NCBI GenBank assembly: GCA_947454695.1
Contig: CANGMW010000081.1
Span: 1-9,825 of the forward strand
Length of the DNA stretch: 9,825 bases
Direction of reading: 5' to 3'
From: Comamonadaceae bacterium
GTDB lineage: Bacteria > Pseudomonadota > Gammaproteobacteria > Burkholderiales > Burkholderiaceae_C
Program-made: the position numbers and the translations under genes
In this document: piece after piece, positions 1-5,835 of the stretch
Layout: the number at the start of each line of letters is the position of its first letter
How positions within the stretch are numbered: the stretch's first letter is position 1
The notes under the pieces: generated by a model
The model's database searches: none
Told to the model about the DNA's origin: nothing
The model's input: the letters and a program-made list of their open reading frames with translations, nothing else

Positions 1-665
1 CCAAACCAAATGTAGGCGTACTCTTTACGAAGAATAAAAAATGCGGAGATCGAGACGAGACCGAACACCAGACAGACCCAAATCATGCCAATCGGCAAAT
101 CAACCCGCAGCCATTCTTTGGGACGGTACAGCCGGTCGTAAATGCCTGACACATCGCCATAGGTGATAGCGGCGAGCCCATTTTTTTGATGGTGGCTGGC
201 GTAAATTTCAAACGCCAGGGTGTTGTCGCCCGATTTCAAAATGCCTGGACTGACCTCAAAGAGCTGGGGCTTATTGATGCACCGAACCGCCTCCAGGCGT
301 CCCGGCAAGCAACTACCAACAAATTGGTCATTGATGTACAGATTGCCCGAGACGCTCATTTTGGGTACATAAAAACCCAGTGCGCTTAGAGGAACTTCTT
401 TCAAGGAAAACGTCGATCGATAAACCACCCGACTGCCCTCGGGCGCAAAATCGATGGTTTCCAAACTATGGGGCAGGGTGACATGGCGTGTTCCCGCCGA
501 ACTGGTCAAGTCAGCCTCTTTGATAAGGACATCAGCGCCCGAGGTTGCCCAGGCTGCGCTGACTGCGAAGATAAACAGCAAGGTCAGGCAGAACAAGGCA
601 TGCAAGCCCTGTGCGCGAAGTGTCCATAAGCGGTGCGCGAAGCGGTCAAAAATACGCATGGTCAT
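1..665 (-). CDS. Membrane sensor protein, N-terminal part (7TMR-DISM-like; probable histidine kinase or cyclase), cut by left edge
   Basis: About 221 residues are visible and the reading frame is still open at base 1, so the C-terminal output domain is missing. Residues 21-40 are hydrophobic and end in AWA, a Sec signal peptide with likely cleavage after residue 40. Residues about 45-185 form a beta-rich periplasmic domain with a jelly-roll sugar-binding flavour (for example NLYINDQFVG and SGDNTLAFEIYA). A hydrophobic helix at about 189-211 (PIGMIWVCLVFGLVS) is followed by positive residues and probably starts a multi-helix membrane region. This build is known from 7TMR-DISM receptors that carry histidine kinase, GGDEF or phosphatase outputs; which one applies cannot be seen. 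ATG at 665 is the longest start after an in-frame stop at 687-689; ATG at 659 is also possible. No well-spaced ribosome site is visible. It lies downstream of the molybdenum hydroxylase operon but behind a terminator, so it is probably transcribed separately. Confidence 0.75.
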   Translation of the reverse strand, partial: MTMRIFDRFAHRLWTLRAQGLHALFCLTLLFIFAVSAAWATSGADVLIKEADLTSSAGTRHVTLPHSLETIDFAPEGSRVVYRSTFSLKEVPLSALGFYVPKMSVSGNLYINDQFVGSCLPGRLEAVRCINKPQLFEVSPGILKSGDNTLAFEIYASHHQKNGLAAITYGDVSGIYDRLYRPKEWLRVDLPIGMIWVCLVFGLVSISAFFILRKEYAYIWF

Positions 666-774
666 GCCTGCATGGTAGCGCGTCGATCAGGCCTCCTACG
701 GCCCTGTGAGCTATGCCGGATGGCTTCTTGCTTGACCAGCACCACTTCACGCGGGTCCTTCGTCGATTTTCAAC

Positions 775-808
775 AAGAAAAAAGGGCGTGTCTGCCGACG
801 CGCCCTTT
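775..808 (-). terminator. Rho-independent terminator of the molybdenum hydroxylase operon
   Basis: Bases 781-790 (AAAGGGCGTG) pair with 799-808 (CGCGCCCTTT): a 10-bp GC-rich stem with one G-T pair and an 8-nt loop. Read on the minus strand the stem is followed by a run of T (complement of the A run at 778-783). It begins about 22 nt after the large-subunit stop codon. The plus strand has no T run after the stem, so it appears directional. Confidence 0.85.
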
Positions 809-829
809 CAACTTATCAAGCACTTGCAG

Positions 830-3112
830 TTAGTCACTCATCGTCGAGCCCGGCAGGAAGGGCAGATCGCGCACACGGGTTTTGGTGAGCTTGAACCAGG
901 CATTGGCCAAGGCCGGCGCAAAGGTCGGCACGCCCAACTCACCCACACCGCCGACCGACACTGATCGGTCTAAGGGGCTCGAAATGATGGAGACCTTCAC
1001 ATCGGGGGCTTCATTCAACACCGTCATACGGTTCACATTGAAATTGGCCGCTTGGGCCACGCCACTGGTGAAGGTTTGCTGACCGTACAGGGCCGAGTTC
1101 ATGCCATGGATCACGCCCCCAATGAGCTGGGCCTCGACCTGATCGGGATTGACGCAAATGCCGCAATCGATGGCGATCCAGACGCGGGTGACGACCGGGC
1201 CTTTGGTGCCCTTCTTGACTTCCACCACTTGGGCGCTGATGCTGTTGAAGGCCGCACCAATCGCAATGCCTTTGGCGGTGCCGCTCGGGCCGGCGGTTCC
1301 CCAGGCGGCGGCCGTGGCCACCGTTTGCAGCACATTCCTCCAGCGCGAATCGGTGAGCAAATTGAGACGGTATTGGTACGGGTCCACCCCGGCGGCGGCC
1401 GCAGCTTCGTCAATGGCCGATTCCACCGCAAAGGTGTTGATGGACGCGCCCACCGAGCGCCAAAAACCGATCGGGATGGGCGAACCGTGCAAAGCGTATT
1501 CGGTCGTGCGTGCGCCGAAGTTGTAGGGCAGCGCTTGGGAGGCTTCGTAACCCTGACTGTCGCCGGTGGCCGGTAAGGTCAGCCCACGCTGCGCGAGCAG
1601 GGACGGCGAGACATTGCGGTAAATCCAGCCGTTGACAGCAGAGCCCGCCCCCAAGCCCGCTTGCACGCGCACAGCGGCCATCGGACGGTAGACGTCGTGC
1701 GTGAAGTCCTGCTCGCGCGGCCACATCAGCTTGACGGGACGGTTGATGGCCATCGCCACCTGAATCGCCTGGCTGATGAAGTCCATCTCGATTTTTCGAC
1801 CCAGGCCGCCACCCAGGAAGGTGGTGTTCACGGTGATTTTGTCGGTGGTCAGGCCCGTCAAGGTGGCGGCCAGACTCAAGGCCGTCTTAGCGGCTTGGGT
1901 GGGTGCCCAGATTTCACACGACACGCCGGCCACATAGTTCACGGTGCAGTTGAGCACCTCCATGCAGGCATGGGCCACATAGGGCAAGGTGTAGGTGACA
2001 TCAAGCTTTTTGGACGAGGCGGTGATGGCCGCTGCGGGCGTGCCGCTGGTCTCCACGGTGTAGACGGTGCCCGTCACATTGGTGCCGGTGTTGGTGTAAG
2101 CCGTGCCGCCCGTCAACAAGGTTTTGGCGTCGGCCTTGAACTGGGTGGTGCTGAGCTTGCTGGCCGTGGCCGGAAGGGTCCAGGTCGGCTTCAGCCCATT
2201 GGCCAAGCGCATGGCGTCCCAGGTGGTGGTGGCCACAACGGCCAAGGCGTTGACGTTACCGACCGCGTCCAGGCCACGACCCAGCCCGGTGACCACACTG
2301 GTGGGCACAACGGCAATAGCGCCCGATGGCTTTGCCGGGGTGGTTTTGAGCACGCCGCCGAACGTGGGGCAGTGCTTGATGACGGCATACACCATATTAG
2401 GGATGCGCACATCAATGCCGTAGACCGCACTGCCATCGACTTTGAGCGGAATGTCCTGGCGCTTGACGGCCTTGCCGATGTATTGCAGCGAGCCTGTGGC
2501 CACCAGCGGCACGCCGGTGGGCACAGACAGCGTTGCGGCCACGGCCGCCAATTGACCATAGGTGCGGCTTTGGCTGTTGCTGGTGTTGCGAACGACGCCA
2601 TCGACGACCACATAGTTGCTTCGGTTGCTGTCACCCATATCCAGCATGGCGGCAGAAATCAGCATTTCGCGCGCGGCAGCACCTGCGTCACGGGTTTTCC
2701 AGAAATAGTTTTTGATCATGCCGCTGCCCGCGGTGGTGATCGATGCGCCCAAGGGCGCGGGCGAAGCCAGCGAGGGTTTGCCGGTGACCACCTGCACGCG
2801 GGCCGGGTCCACCATCAACTCTTCGCACAAGGCAATCGCCAAACTTTGCGCGGAGCCCTGGCCCATGTCGGCAGTACCGACCGACAAAGTGATGCTGTTG
2901 TCCGCACCCACATCGAGCCACAGGTTGACTTTGGCGCGGCTGACCGCACTGTGCGCCTCTTGGGGGCTCAGGCCAAAGCCAAGCATCAATCCACCAGCGA
3001 CTGTGGCTGAAGATGCCAAAAAGTGGCGGCGGTTAAGTTTGCTGAGCGGCTCTTGCGAGTCCGTGGTCGTATTCATCATGGTGCTGTGGGTGTTGTCTGT
3101 GGTGGTGTTCAT
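830..3112 (-). CDS. Molybdenum hydroxylase large subunit, Mo-cofactor binding (isoquinoline 1-oxidoreductase beta / IorB type), Tat-exported
   Basis: This is a 760-residue xanthine dehydrogenase family subunit that would hold the molybdopterin cytosine dinucleotide cofactor and the substrate site. Residues 27-32 (NRRHFL) followed by a hydrophobic stretch to about 49 and an AHSA site near 54-57 form a twin-arginine signal peptide, so the folded enzyme should act in the periplasm. Family motifs include ADMGQG near the N-terminal third, GGGLGRK at about 434-440, FWRSVGAS near 550, and VGGVGELG with Glu725 as the likely catalytic glutamate. Length fits the single-chain IorB/aldehyde dehydrogenase group. 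The ATG at 3112 is chosen because GAGGA sits 8 nt upstream; that site overlaps the stop codon of the small-subunit gene (3124-3126), so translation is probably coupled. The frame is open to 3175 but that extension would overlap the small subunit. The N-terminus carries MNTTTD twice. The substrate is unknown: N-heteroaromatic, nicotinate-like and aldehyde substrates all fit the family. Confidence 0.9.
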   Translation of the reverse strand: MNTTTDNTHSTMMNTTTDSQEPLSKLNRRHFLASSATVAGGLMLGFGLSPQEAHSAVSRAKVNLWLDVGADNSITLSVGTADMGQGSAQSLAIALCEELMVDPARVQVVTGKPSLASPAPLGASITTAGSGMIKNYFWKTRDAGAAAREMLISAAMLDMGDSNRSNYVVVDGVVRNTSNSQSRTYGQLAAVAATLSVPTGVPLVATGSLQYIGKAVKRQDIPLKVDGSAVYGIDVRIPNMVYAVIKHCPTFGGVLKTTPAKPSGAIAVVPTSVVTGLGRGLDAVGNVNALAVVATTTWDAMRLANGLKPTWTLPATASKLSTTQFKADAKTLLTGGTAYTNTGTNVTGTVYTVETSGTPAAAITASSKKLDVTYTLPYVAHACMEVLNCTVNYVAGVSCEIWAPTQAAKTALSLAATLTGLTTDKITVNTTFLGGGLGRKIEMDFISQAIQVAMAINRPVKLMWPREQDFTHDVYRPMAAVRVQAGLGAGSAVNGWIYRNVSPSLLAQRGLTLPATGDSQGYEASQALPYNFGARTTEYALHGSPIPIGFWRSVGASINTFAVESAIDEAAAAAGVDPYQYRLNLLTDSRWRNVLQTVATAAAWGTAGPSGTAKGIAIGAAFNSISAQVVEVKKGTKGPVVTRVWIAIDCGICVNPDQVEAQLIGGVIHGMNSALYGQQTFTSGVAQAANFNVNRMTVLNEAPDVKVSIISSPLDRSVSVGGVGELGVPTFAPALANAWFKLTKTRVRDLPFLPGSTMSD

Positions 3113-3123
3113 GGTTGTGTTCC

Positions 3124-3564
3124 TCACAGGCCGAGTACGGCTTTTTTCATGCGCTGGTAGGTACCACAGACACAAATATTTTTGATCTCATTGGCAATCG
3201 ACGCGCCATGGGTGCCGGAATTCATGGCACCGGCGACTTTCATCAGTACCCCCGACTGGCAATAGCCGCACTGCGGCACCTGGTTGTTGATCCAGGCCAC
3301 CTGCGCCGGATGGCTCTTGTCTGAAGACAGCCCCTCTACGGTGGTGATGTTTTTGCTGGCGGCTTCGGACACGCTCATGTCACACGACTTTTCGGCTTGT
3401 CCATTCACCAGCACGGTGCAGGCGCCACAAATTTCAATGCCGCACCCGTATTTGGTACCGGTCAGTCCGATGACATCGCGCAAAACCCAGAGCAAAGGCA
3501 TGTCCGCGCTGGAGACCGTGACGTTGTAAACCTTGTTGTTCACGTTCAAGTTGTAACTGGGCAT
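3124..3564 (-). CDS. Molybdenum hydroxylase small subunit, 2x[2Fe-2S] (isoquinoline 1-oxidoreductase alpha / IorA type)
   Basis: This 146-residue protein is the electron-transfer subunit partnering the Mo-binding chain encoded just downstream. The plant-ferredoxin-like N-terminal domain has Cys41, Cys46, Cys49 and Cys61 for the first [2Fe-2S] cluster. The helical C-terminal domain has Cys99-x2-Cys102 and Cys131-x-Cys133 for the second. Gln98 before the first of these is the usual cofactor-contacting residue. Most relatives read CRCGTY at the last pair; here it is CVCGTY. Length is normal for the 150-residue family. There is no signal peptide, as expected, since such subunits are exported together with the Tat-bearing large chain. 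ATG at 3564 has TAGGAGT about 6 nt upstream. It is first in the operon, ahead of the large subunit by 11 nt. No FAD-binding subunit or cytochrome c gene accompanies the pair, so the final electron acceptor is not evident. Confidence 0.93.
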   Translation of the reverse strand: MPSYNLNVNNKVYNVTVSSADMPLLWVLRDVIGLTGTKYGCGIEICGACTVLVNGQAEKSCDMSVSEAASKNITTVEGLSSDKSHPAQVAWINNQVPQCGYCQSGVLMKVAGAMNSGTHGASIANEIKNICVCGTYQRMKKAVLGL

Positions 3565-3628
3565 GGGGTACTCCTAGGTTCAAAAATTCGGCACAAAAAG
3601 TGTCATCAAGCACTTTTATTAAACACTG

Positions 3629-3656
3629 TATTTATTAAGATTAGATTAAGTATCAA
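3629..3656 (-). promoter_or_regulatory. Possible sigma-70 promoter for the molybdenum hydroxylase operon
   Basis: On the minus strand TTGATA (3656-3651) and TAAATA (3634-3629) are separated by 16 nt in an AT-rich stretch, giving a leader of roughly 58 nt to the small-subunit ATG. The -35 match is good and the -10 match is weak. A second possible start region is described with the dyad at 3754-3767. Confidence 0.25.
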
Positions 3657-3666
3657 ATGTCTAAAC

Positions 3667-3684
3667 GTAACTATATGTAGTTGC
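3667..3684. promoter_or_regulatory. Inverted repeat upstream of the molybdenum hydroxylase operon, possible operator
   Basis: AACTA (3669-3673) and TAGTT (3678-3682) are perfect inverted arms around TATG; an outer G-C pair extends the dyad to 18 bp with one mismatch. It lies just upstream of the possible -35 element at 3656, a position suited to a regulator site. Which protein binds is unknown. The motif does not resemble the repeat at the TetR/Bug divergent promoter. Confidence 0.35.
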
Positions 3685-3753
3685 GTTATTGCCAGCGTTC
3701 GCGACAATAAGCGCCTATCTCGGCGTATTTTGGCGCTATTTGCAGAAAATTAA

Positions 3754-3767
3754 TTGACTCATGTCAA
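3754..3767. promoter_or_regulatory. FNR/CRP-family-like dyad (TTGAC-N4-GTCAA)
   Basis: TTGACTCATGTCAA is a perfect 5+4+5 dyad. The TTGA-N6-TCAA skeleton matches the established FNR/ANR/DNR/FixK site type; the classical FNR box has T and A at the inner positions rather than C and G. On the minus strand a CAAAAT hexamer at 3732-3727 would put the dyad centre near -40, the usual class II activator position. The same dyad read on the minus strand also begins TTGACA, a perfect -35 hexamer, so it could instead be part of a promoter. Confidence 0.4.
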
Positions 3768-3805
3768 ACGAATGCGAGCATTTAGTTACAAATCTGGGTT
3801 GTTTC

Positions 3806-3832
3806 CCCTGGCTACTCAAAGGGCTGCCAGGG
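3806..3832. repeat. Inverted repeat, CCCTGGC / GCCAGGG arms
   Basis: Perfect 7-bp arms at 3806-3812 and 3826-3832 flank a 13-nt loop, with three further A-T pairs outside one mismatch. Seven A bases follow on the plus strand, so on the minus strand the T run precedes rather than follows the stem. This is the wrong side for a terminator of the TetR gene. It overlaps the end of the decayed-looking frame at 3812-3967. Confidence 0.5.
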
Positions 3833-3967
3833 AAAAAAACCATGGGTGGCGGTCTTCACATTCAGCTTCGTGACTAAGCGGCCGCCACGGGCAGTAAGCC
3901 CAAATTGCTTCAAACCGCCAAGCAACAAGTGCTTCAGAAAATTGGCAGGGGGCGCAGCCTCACAAGA
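3812..3967 (-). pseudogene. Stop-to-stop reading frame of 52 codons, possible gene remnant or dispersed repeat
   Basis: Minus-strand translation between TAA (3970-3968) and TAG (3814-3812) gives a protein-like segment with stretches such as LLLGGLKQFGLTARGG and LVTKLNVKTATHG. There is no ATG or GTG start with a ribosome site in the first half, and only CTG/TTG codons are available. I do not recognise a family. It could be the 3' remnant of a lost gene, an intergenic repeat that happens to be open, or chance. Inverted repeats at 3806-3832 and 3846-3888 lie within or at the edge of it, which favours a structured repeat. It lies 74 nt past the TetR stop codon on the same strand. Confidence 0.3.
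3846..3888. repeat. Inverted repeat, GTGGCGG / CCGCCAC arms
   Basis: Perfect 7-bp GC-rich arms at 3846-3852 and 3882-3888 are separated by 29 nt. The stem could form in RNA of either strand. There is no T run next to it. It lies inside the open frame at 3812-3967 and 13 nt from the CCCTGGC/GCCAGGG repeat. Confidence 0.45.
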
Positions 3968-4041
3968 TTAAGGGCAGGGACAAGGGCCAGAATGCGCCAC
4001 CGCTAACGGCATTGCGCCGGATTGAGAGACTCAGCAACGCA

Positions 4042-4701
4042 TCAAGCGCAAAAGACCCGCTCGATCAATCGGTCGATGATGTCGTTCCAGAGTTCGGGCG
4101 GCAGCGGATCGGCGGTCACGTCGTCCACGATTTTTCCCAGGGTATAGGCCTGGATCAAGACGGCGCCGGTTCGGGCATCAAAGCTCGTGCTCATCCACCC
4201 TTTGTTCTGAGCATCAACGAAAAGCGCGGTCAATGCACTGGTTAACCGCGACTGCTCCACCGACAAGGCTTGTCGAATTCGGTCGCTGCGCTCTGACATG
4301 GCAATGATGCGCGCACGTTTAAAGCGGGTAGCCCGTTGCTGAGGATGCTGGGTGGCACGCGTGGCTTTTTTTAGAATCTCCAGCATGTCGTCTTTTGTTT
4401 TGGCACCTTCCAGCAAGGGCTTGATGGTGACGATGGTTTGGTCAACGCTCACCGTGAAGCTGCGAACCAGAGACTCTTCCAGCAAAATCGGGAAGTCTTC
4501 AAAATGGTGATAGAGCGAGCCCTTTGAAACACCGGAATGTTTGAGCACCATGTCCACTGTGATGGTTTCCAGGGACTGGCTCTCTAACAACTCAAGCACA
4601 GCACTGATCAATTTTTTTTTGGTTGGATGCGACATAATTTTTGAGGGCTTTGGACCCTTCGCCTCTGCCAGGGTGGCTTTGCTGACGCCATTAGACACCA
4701 A
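4042..4701 (-). CDS. TetR/AcrR-family transcriptional regulator
   Basis: The protein is 219 residues from the TTG at 4701, or 197 from the ATG at 4635. The N-terminal DNA-binding domain is typical: a helix (KKKLISAVLELL), then ITVDMVLKHSGVSKGSLYHHF, the helix-turn-helix ending in the family's YxHF signature. The all-helical C-terminal part should bind a ligand and dimerise; no ligand class can be read from it. The start is uncertain. TTG at 4701 and GTG at 4698 lack a good ribosome site, and so does the ATG at 4635. A 17-bp inverted repeat at 4698-4714 covers the TTG codon, which would fit autoregulation with either start. The gene is divergent from the Bug gene 106 nt away and upstream of the molybdenum hydroxylase operon on the same strand, so both are candidate targets. 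The C-terminus ends normally near family length. Confidence 0.9.
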   Translation of the reverse strand: MVSNGVSKATLAEAKGPKPSKIMSHPTKKKLISAVLELLESQSLETITVDMVLKHSGVSKGSLYHHFEDFPILLEESLVRSFTVSVDQTIVTIKPLLEGAKTKDDMLEILKKATRATQHPQQRATRFKRARIIAMSERSDRIRQALSVEQSRLTSALTALFVDAQNKGWMSTSFDARTGAVLIQAYTLGKIVDDVTADPLPPELWNDIIDRLIERVFCA

Positions 4702-4714
4702 TTGGCAAAATTGG
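4698..4714. promoter_or_regulatory. Inverted repeat in the TetR/Bug divergent region, probable TetR operator
   Basis: CCAATT (4698-4703) and AATTGG (4709-4714) are perfect 6-bp arms around a 5-nt spacer. The left half is also an 8-bp palindrome (CCAATTGG) and ATTGGC occurs twice with a 9-bp period. Size and symmetry fit TetR-family operators. It overlaps the outermost TetR start codon and lies about 95 nt before the Bug start codon. Assignment to this regulator is inferred from position. Confidence 0.45.
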
Positions 4715-4807
4715 CCTTGAAGCCGGCTGCCGCATGGTCAGTGTCTGGTATTCTCATTTTCATAAAGCAGTCTTTCGCACCCTTTTCAATAGACCCACGG
4801 AGAACAT

Positions 4808-5794
4808 ATGCAAACCATTTCGAAGCGCCTGCTTTTAGGGCTCATAGGTCTGTTCCTCGCAGGGCACGCAGTTGCTCAAAATTTCCCTTCTAAGACAGTC
4901 TCGTTGTTAGTACCCTACCCTGCAGGCGGTGTTTCGGATGTGATTGCGCGCACGATCAACACCGCCTTGGCCAAGCAATTGGGGCAAGCCGTGGTGGTTG
5001 AAAATTTAGGTGGCGCCAGCGGTGCCATTGCCGCGCAAAAGTTGTTGAACGCCCCAGCCGATGGTCATCTGATTTTTCAGGGATCCCCCAACGAATTGAT
5101 CCTGGCGCCTCTGGCCATGTCGGCCATCAAGTTCAAGAGCGAGGACTTCCGGCTGGTGCAGATGATCACCATCAATCAAATGGTGATGTTTGCCCGCAAA
5201 GACCTGCCCGTGAGCAATGGCGACGAATTGGTCGCCTTTGCAAGCAAGGCGGCCAAGGACGGCAAACCACTCACGTATGCCAGCGTGGGGCCCGGGTCGC
5301 TCTACCACTTGCTGGGCGAACACCTCTCCAACACCACCCGAATTCCAATGACGCATGTGCCCTACAAAGGCGGAGCGCCGGCTCTGCAGGACTTGATGGC
5401 AGGCCTCGTCGACATCTTCATCACCCCGTATGGCAAGTCATATGTGGAGTTGGTAGCCCAAGGGCGCATCAAAGCAGTGGCGGCTTTGTCGGCCGATCGT
5501 CAGGAGTCCTTTAAATCCGTACCCACCCTGAACGAAAGCAAAGCCCTCAAAGGTTTTGTGTTCGACACGTGGTCAGGCTATTTTGTACACAAGGACACGC
5601 CCGAACCCGTAGTGCAAGCCCTGAACAAAGCGCTGGGCGAAGTGGCCAACGACCATGCTGTTCGCACGGCTTTAGAAGCGCAAAGCATGGTGGTACCAAG
5701 AGCGCAAAGCTTGAGCGCACTGAACAAAACCTATTCGGATGCCACGGTTCAATTCCGTGGCATTGCCAAAGCGGTGAACTTGCAAGCGCAGTGA
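4808..5794 (+). CDS. Bug-family periplasmic binding protein (TctC type)
   Basis: At 328 residues this has the usual length for the extracytoplasmic receptors that were expanded in Bordetella and Comamonadaceae. Residues 1-23 are a Sec signal peptide (positive start, hydrophobic LLLGLIGLFLAG, cleavage after AVA). The mature protein opens with VPYPAGGVSD (35-44), the family's ligand-loop motif, followed by VENLGGASG, and later has YKGGAPALQDLMAGLVD, the second hallmark. Known members bind small carboxylates (citrate, glutamate, aromatic acids) and either feed TctAB-type permeases or act in signalling. No tctA or tctB gene is nearby, so this is an orphan receptor. ATG at 4808 has GGAG 5 nt upstream. 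It is transcribed divergently from the TetR gene and probably together with the next gene, 41 nt downstream. The ligand cannot be told from sequence; aromatic or dicarboxylic acids are reasonable guesses. Confidence 0.93.
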   Translation: MQTISKRLLLGLIGLFLAGHAVAQNFPSKTVSLLVPYPAGGVSDVIARTINTALAKQLGQAVVVENLGGASGAIAAQKLLNAPADGHLIFQGSPNELILAPLAMSAIKFKSEDFRLVQMITINQMVMFARKDLPVSNGDELVAFASKAAKDGKPLTYASVGPGSLYHLLGEHLSNTTRIPMTHVPYKGGAPALQDLMAGLVDIFITPYGKSYVELVAQGRIKAVAALSADRQESFKSVPTLNESKALKGFVFDTWSGYFVHKDTPEPVVQALNKALGEVANDHAVRTALEAQSMVVPRAQSLSALNKTYSDATVQFRGIAKAVNLQAQ

Positions 5795-5835
5795 TGTCCG
5801 AGGAGTGGCCCTGATAAGCAGCAGCCGCTTGGAAT

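Larger units (their letters stand above)
3565..4041. other. 477-bp gap between the TetR gene and the molybdenum hydroxylase operon, rich in inverted repeats
   Basis: No intact gene is visible. The part nearest the small-subunit gene (3590-3760) is AT-rich and should hold its promoter. Sequence dyads occur at 3667-3684, 3754-3767, 3771-3782, 3806-3832 and 3846-3888 and are listed or discussed separately. The part nearer the TetR gene (3812-3967) contains a stop-to-stop minus-strand frame of 52 codons with protein-like composition but no good start. No convincing terminator with a T run follows the TetR stop codon, so read-through into the hydroxylase genes is possible. Confidence 0.7.

Noticed and set aside
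1052..1576. 174-codon plus-strand open frame opposite the large subunit
   Set aside because: Same reason: antisense shadow with Gly/Arg/Ala-rich composition and no recognisable domain.
1661..3010. 449-codon plus-strand open frame opposite the large subunit
   Set aside because: It is antisense to a well-supported gene, is His/Gly-rich with low-complexity composition, has no family motif and no ribosome site; it follows from the codon bias of the real gene.
3771..3782. AATGC-GA-GCATT dyad next to the FNR-like site
   Set aside because: Twelve bases of symmetry with a 2-nt centre is short, its position has no clear promoter relation, and chance cannot be excluded.
3991..4019. GC-rich interrupted dyad downstream of the TetR stop codon as a terminator
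   Set aside because: Arms pair only with internal loops and there is no T run after it on the minus strand.
5794..5814. Six-codon frame (MSEEWP) overlapping the Bug stop codon
   Set aside because: Too short and without its own ribosome site; it is likely chance in the short Bug-to-unknown-gene spacer.
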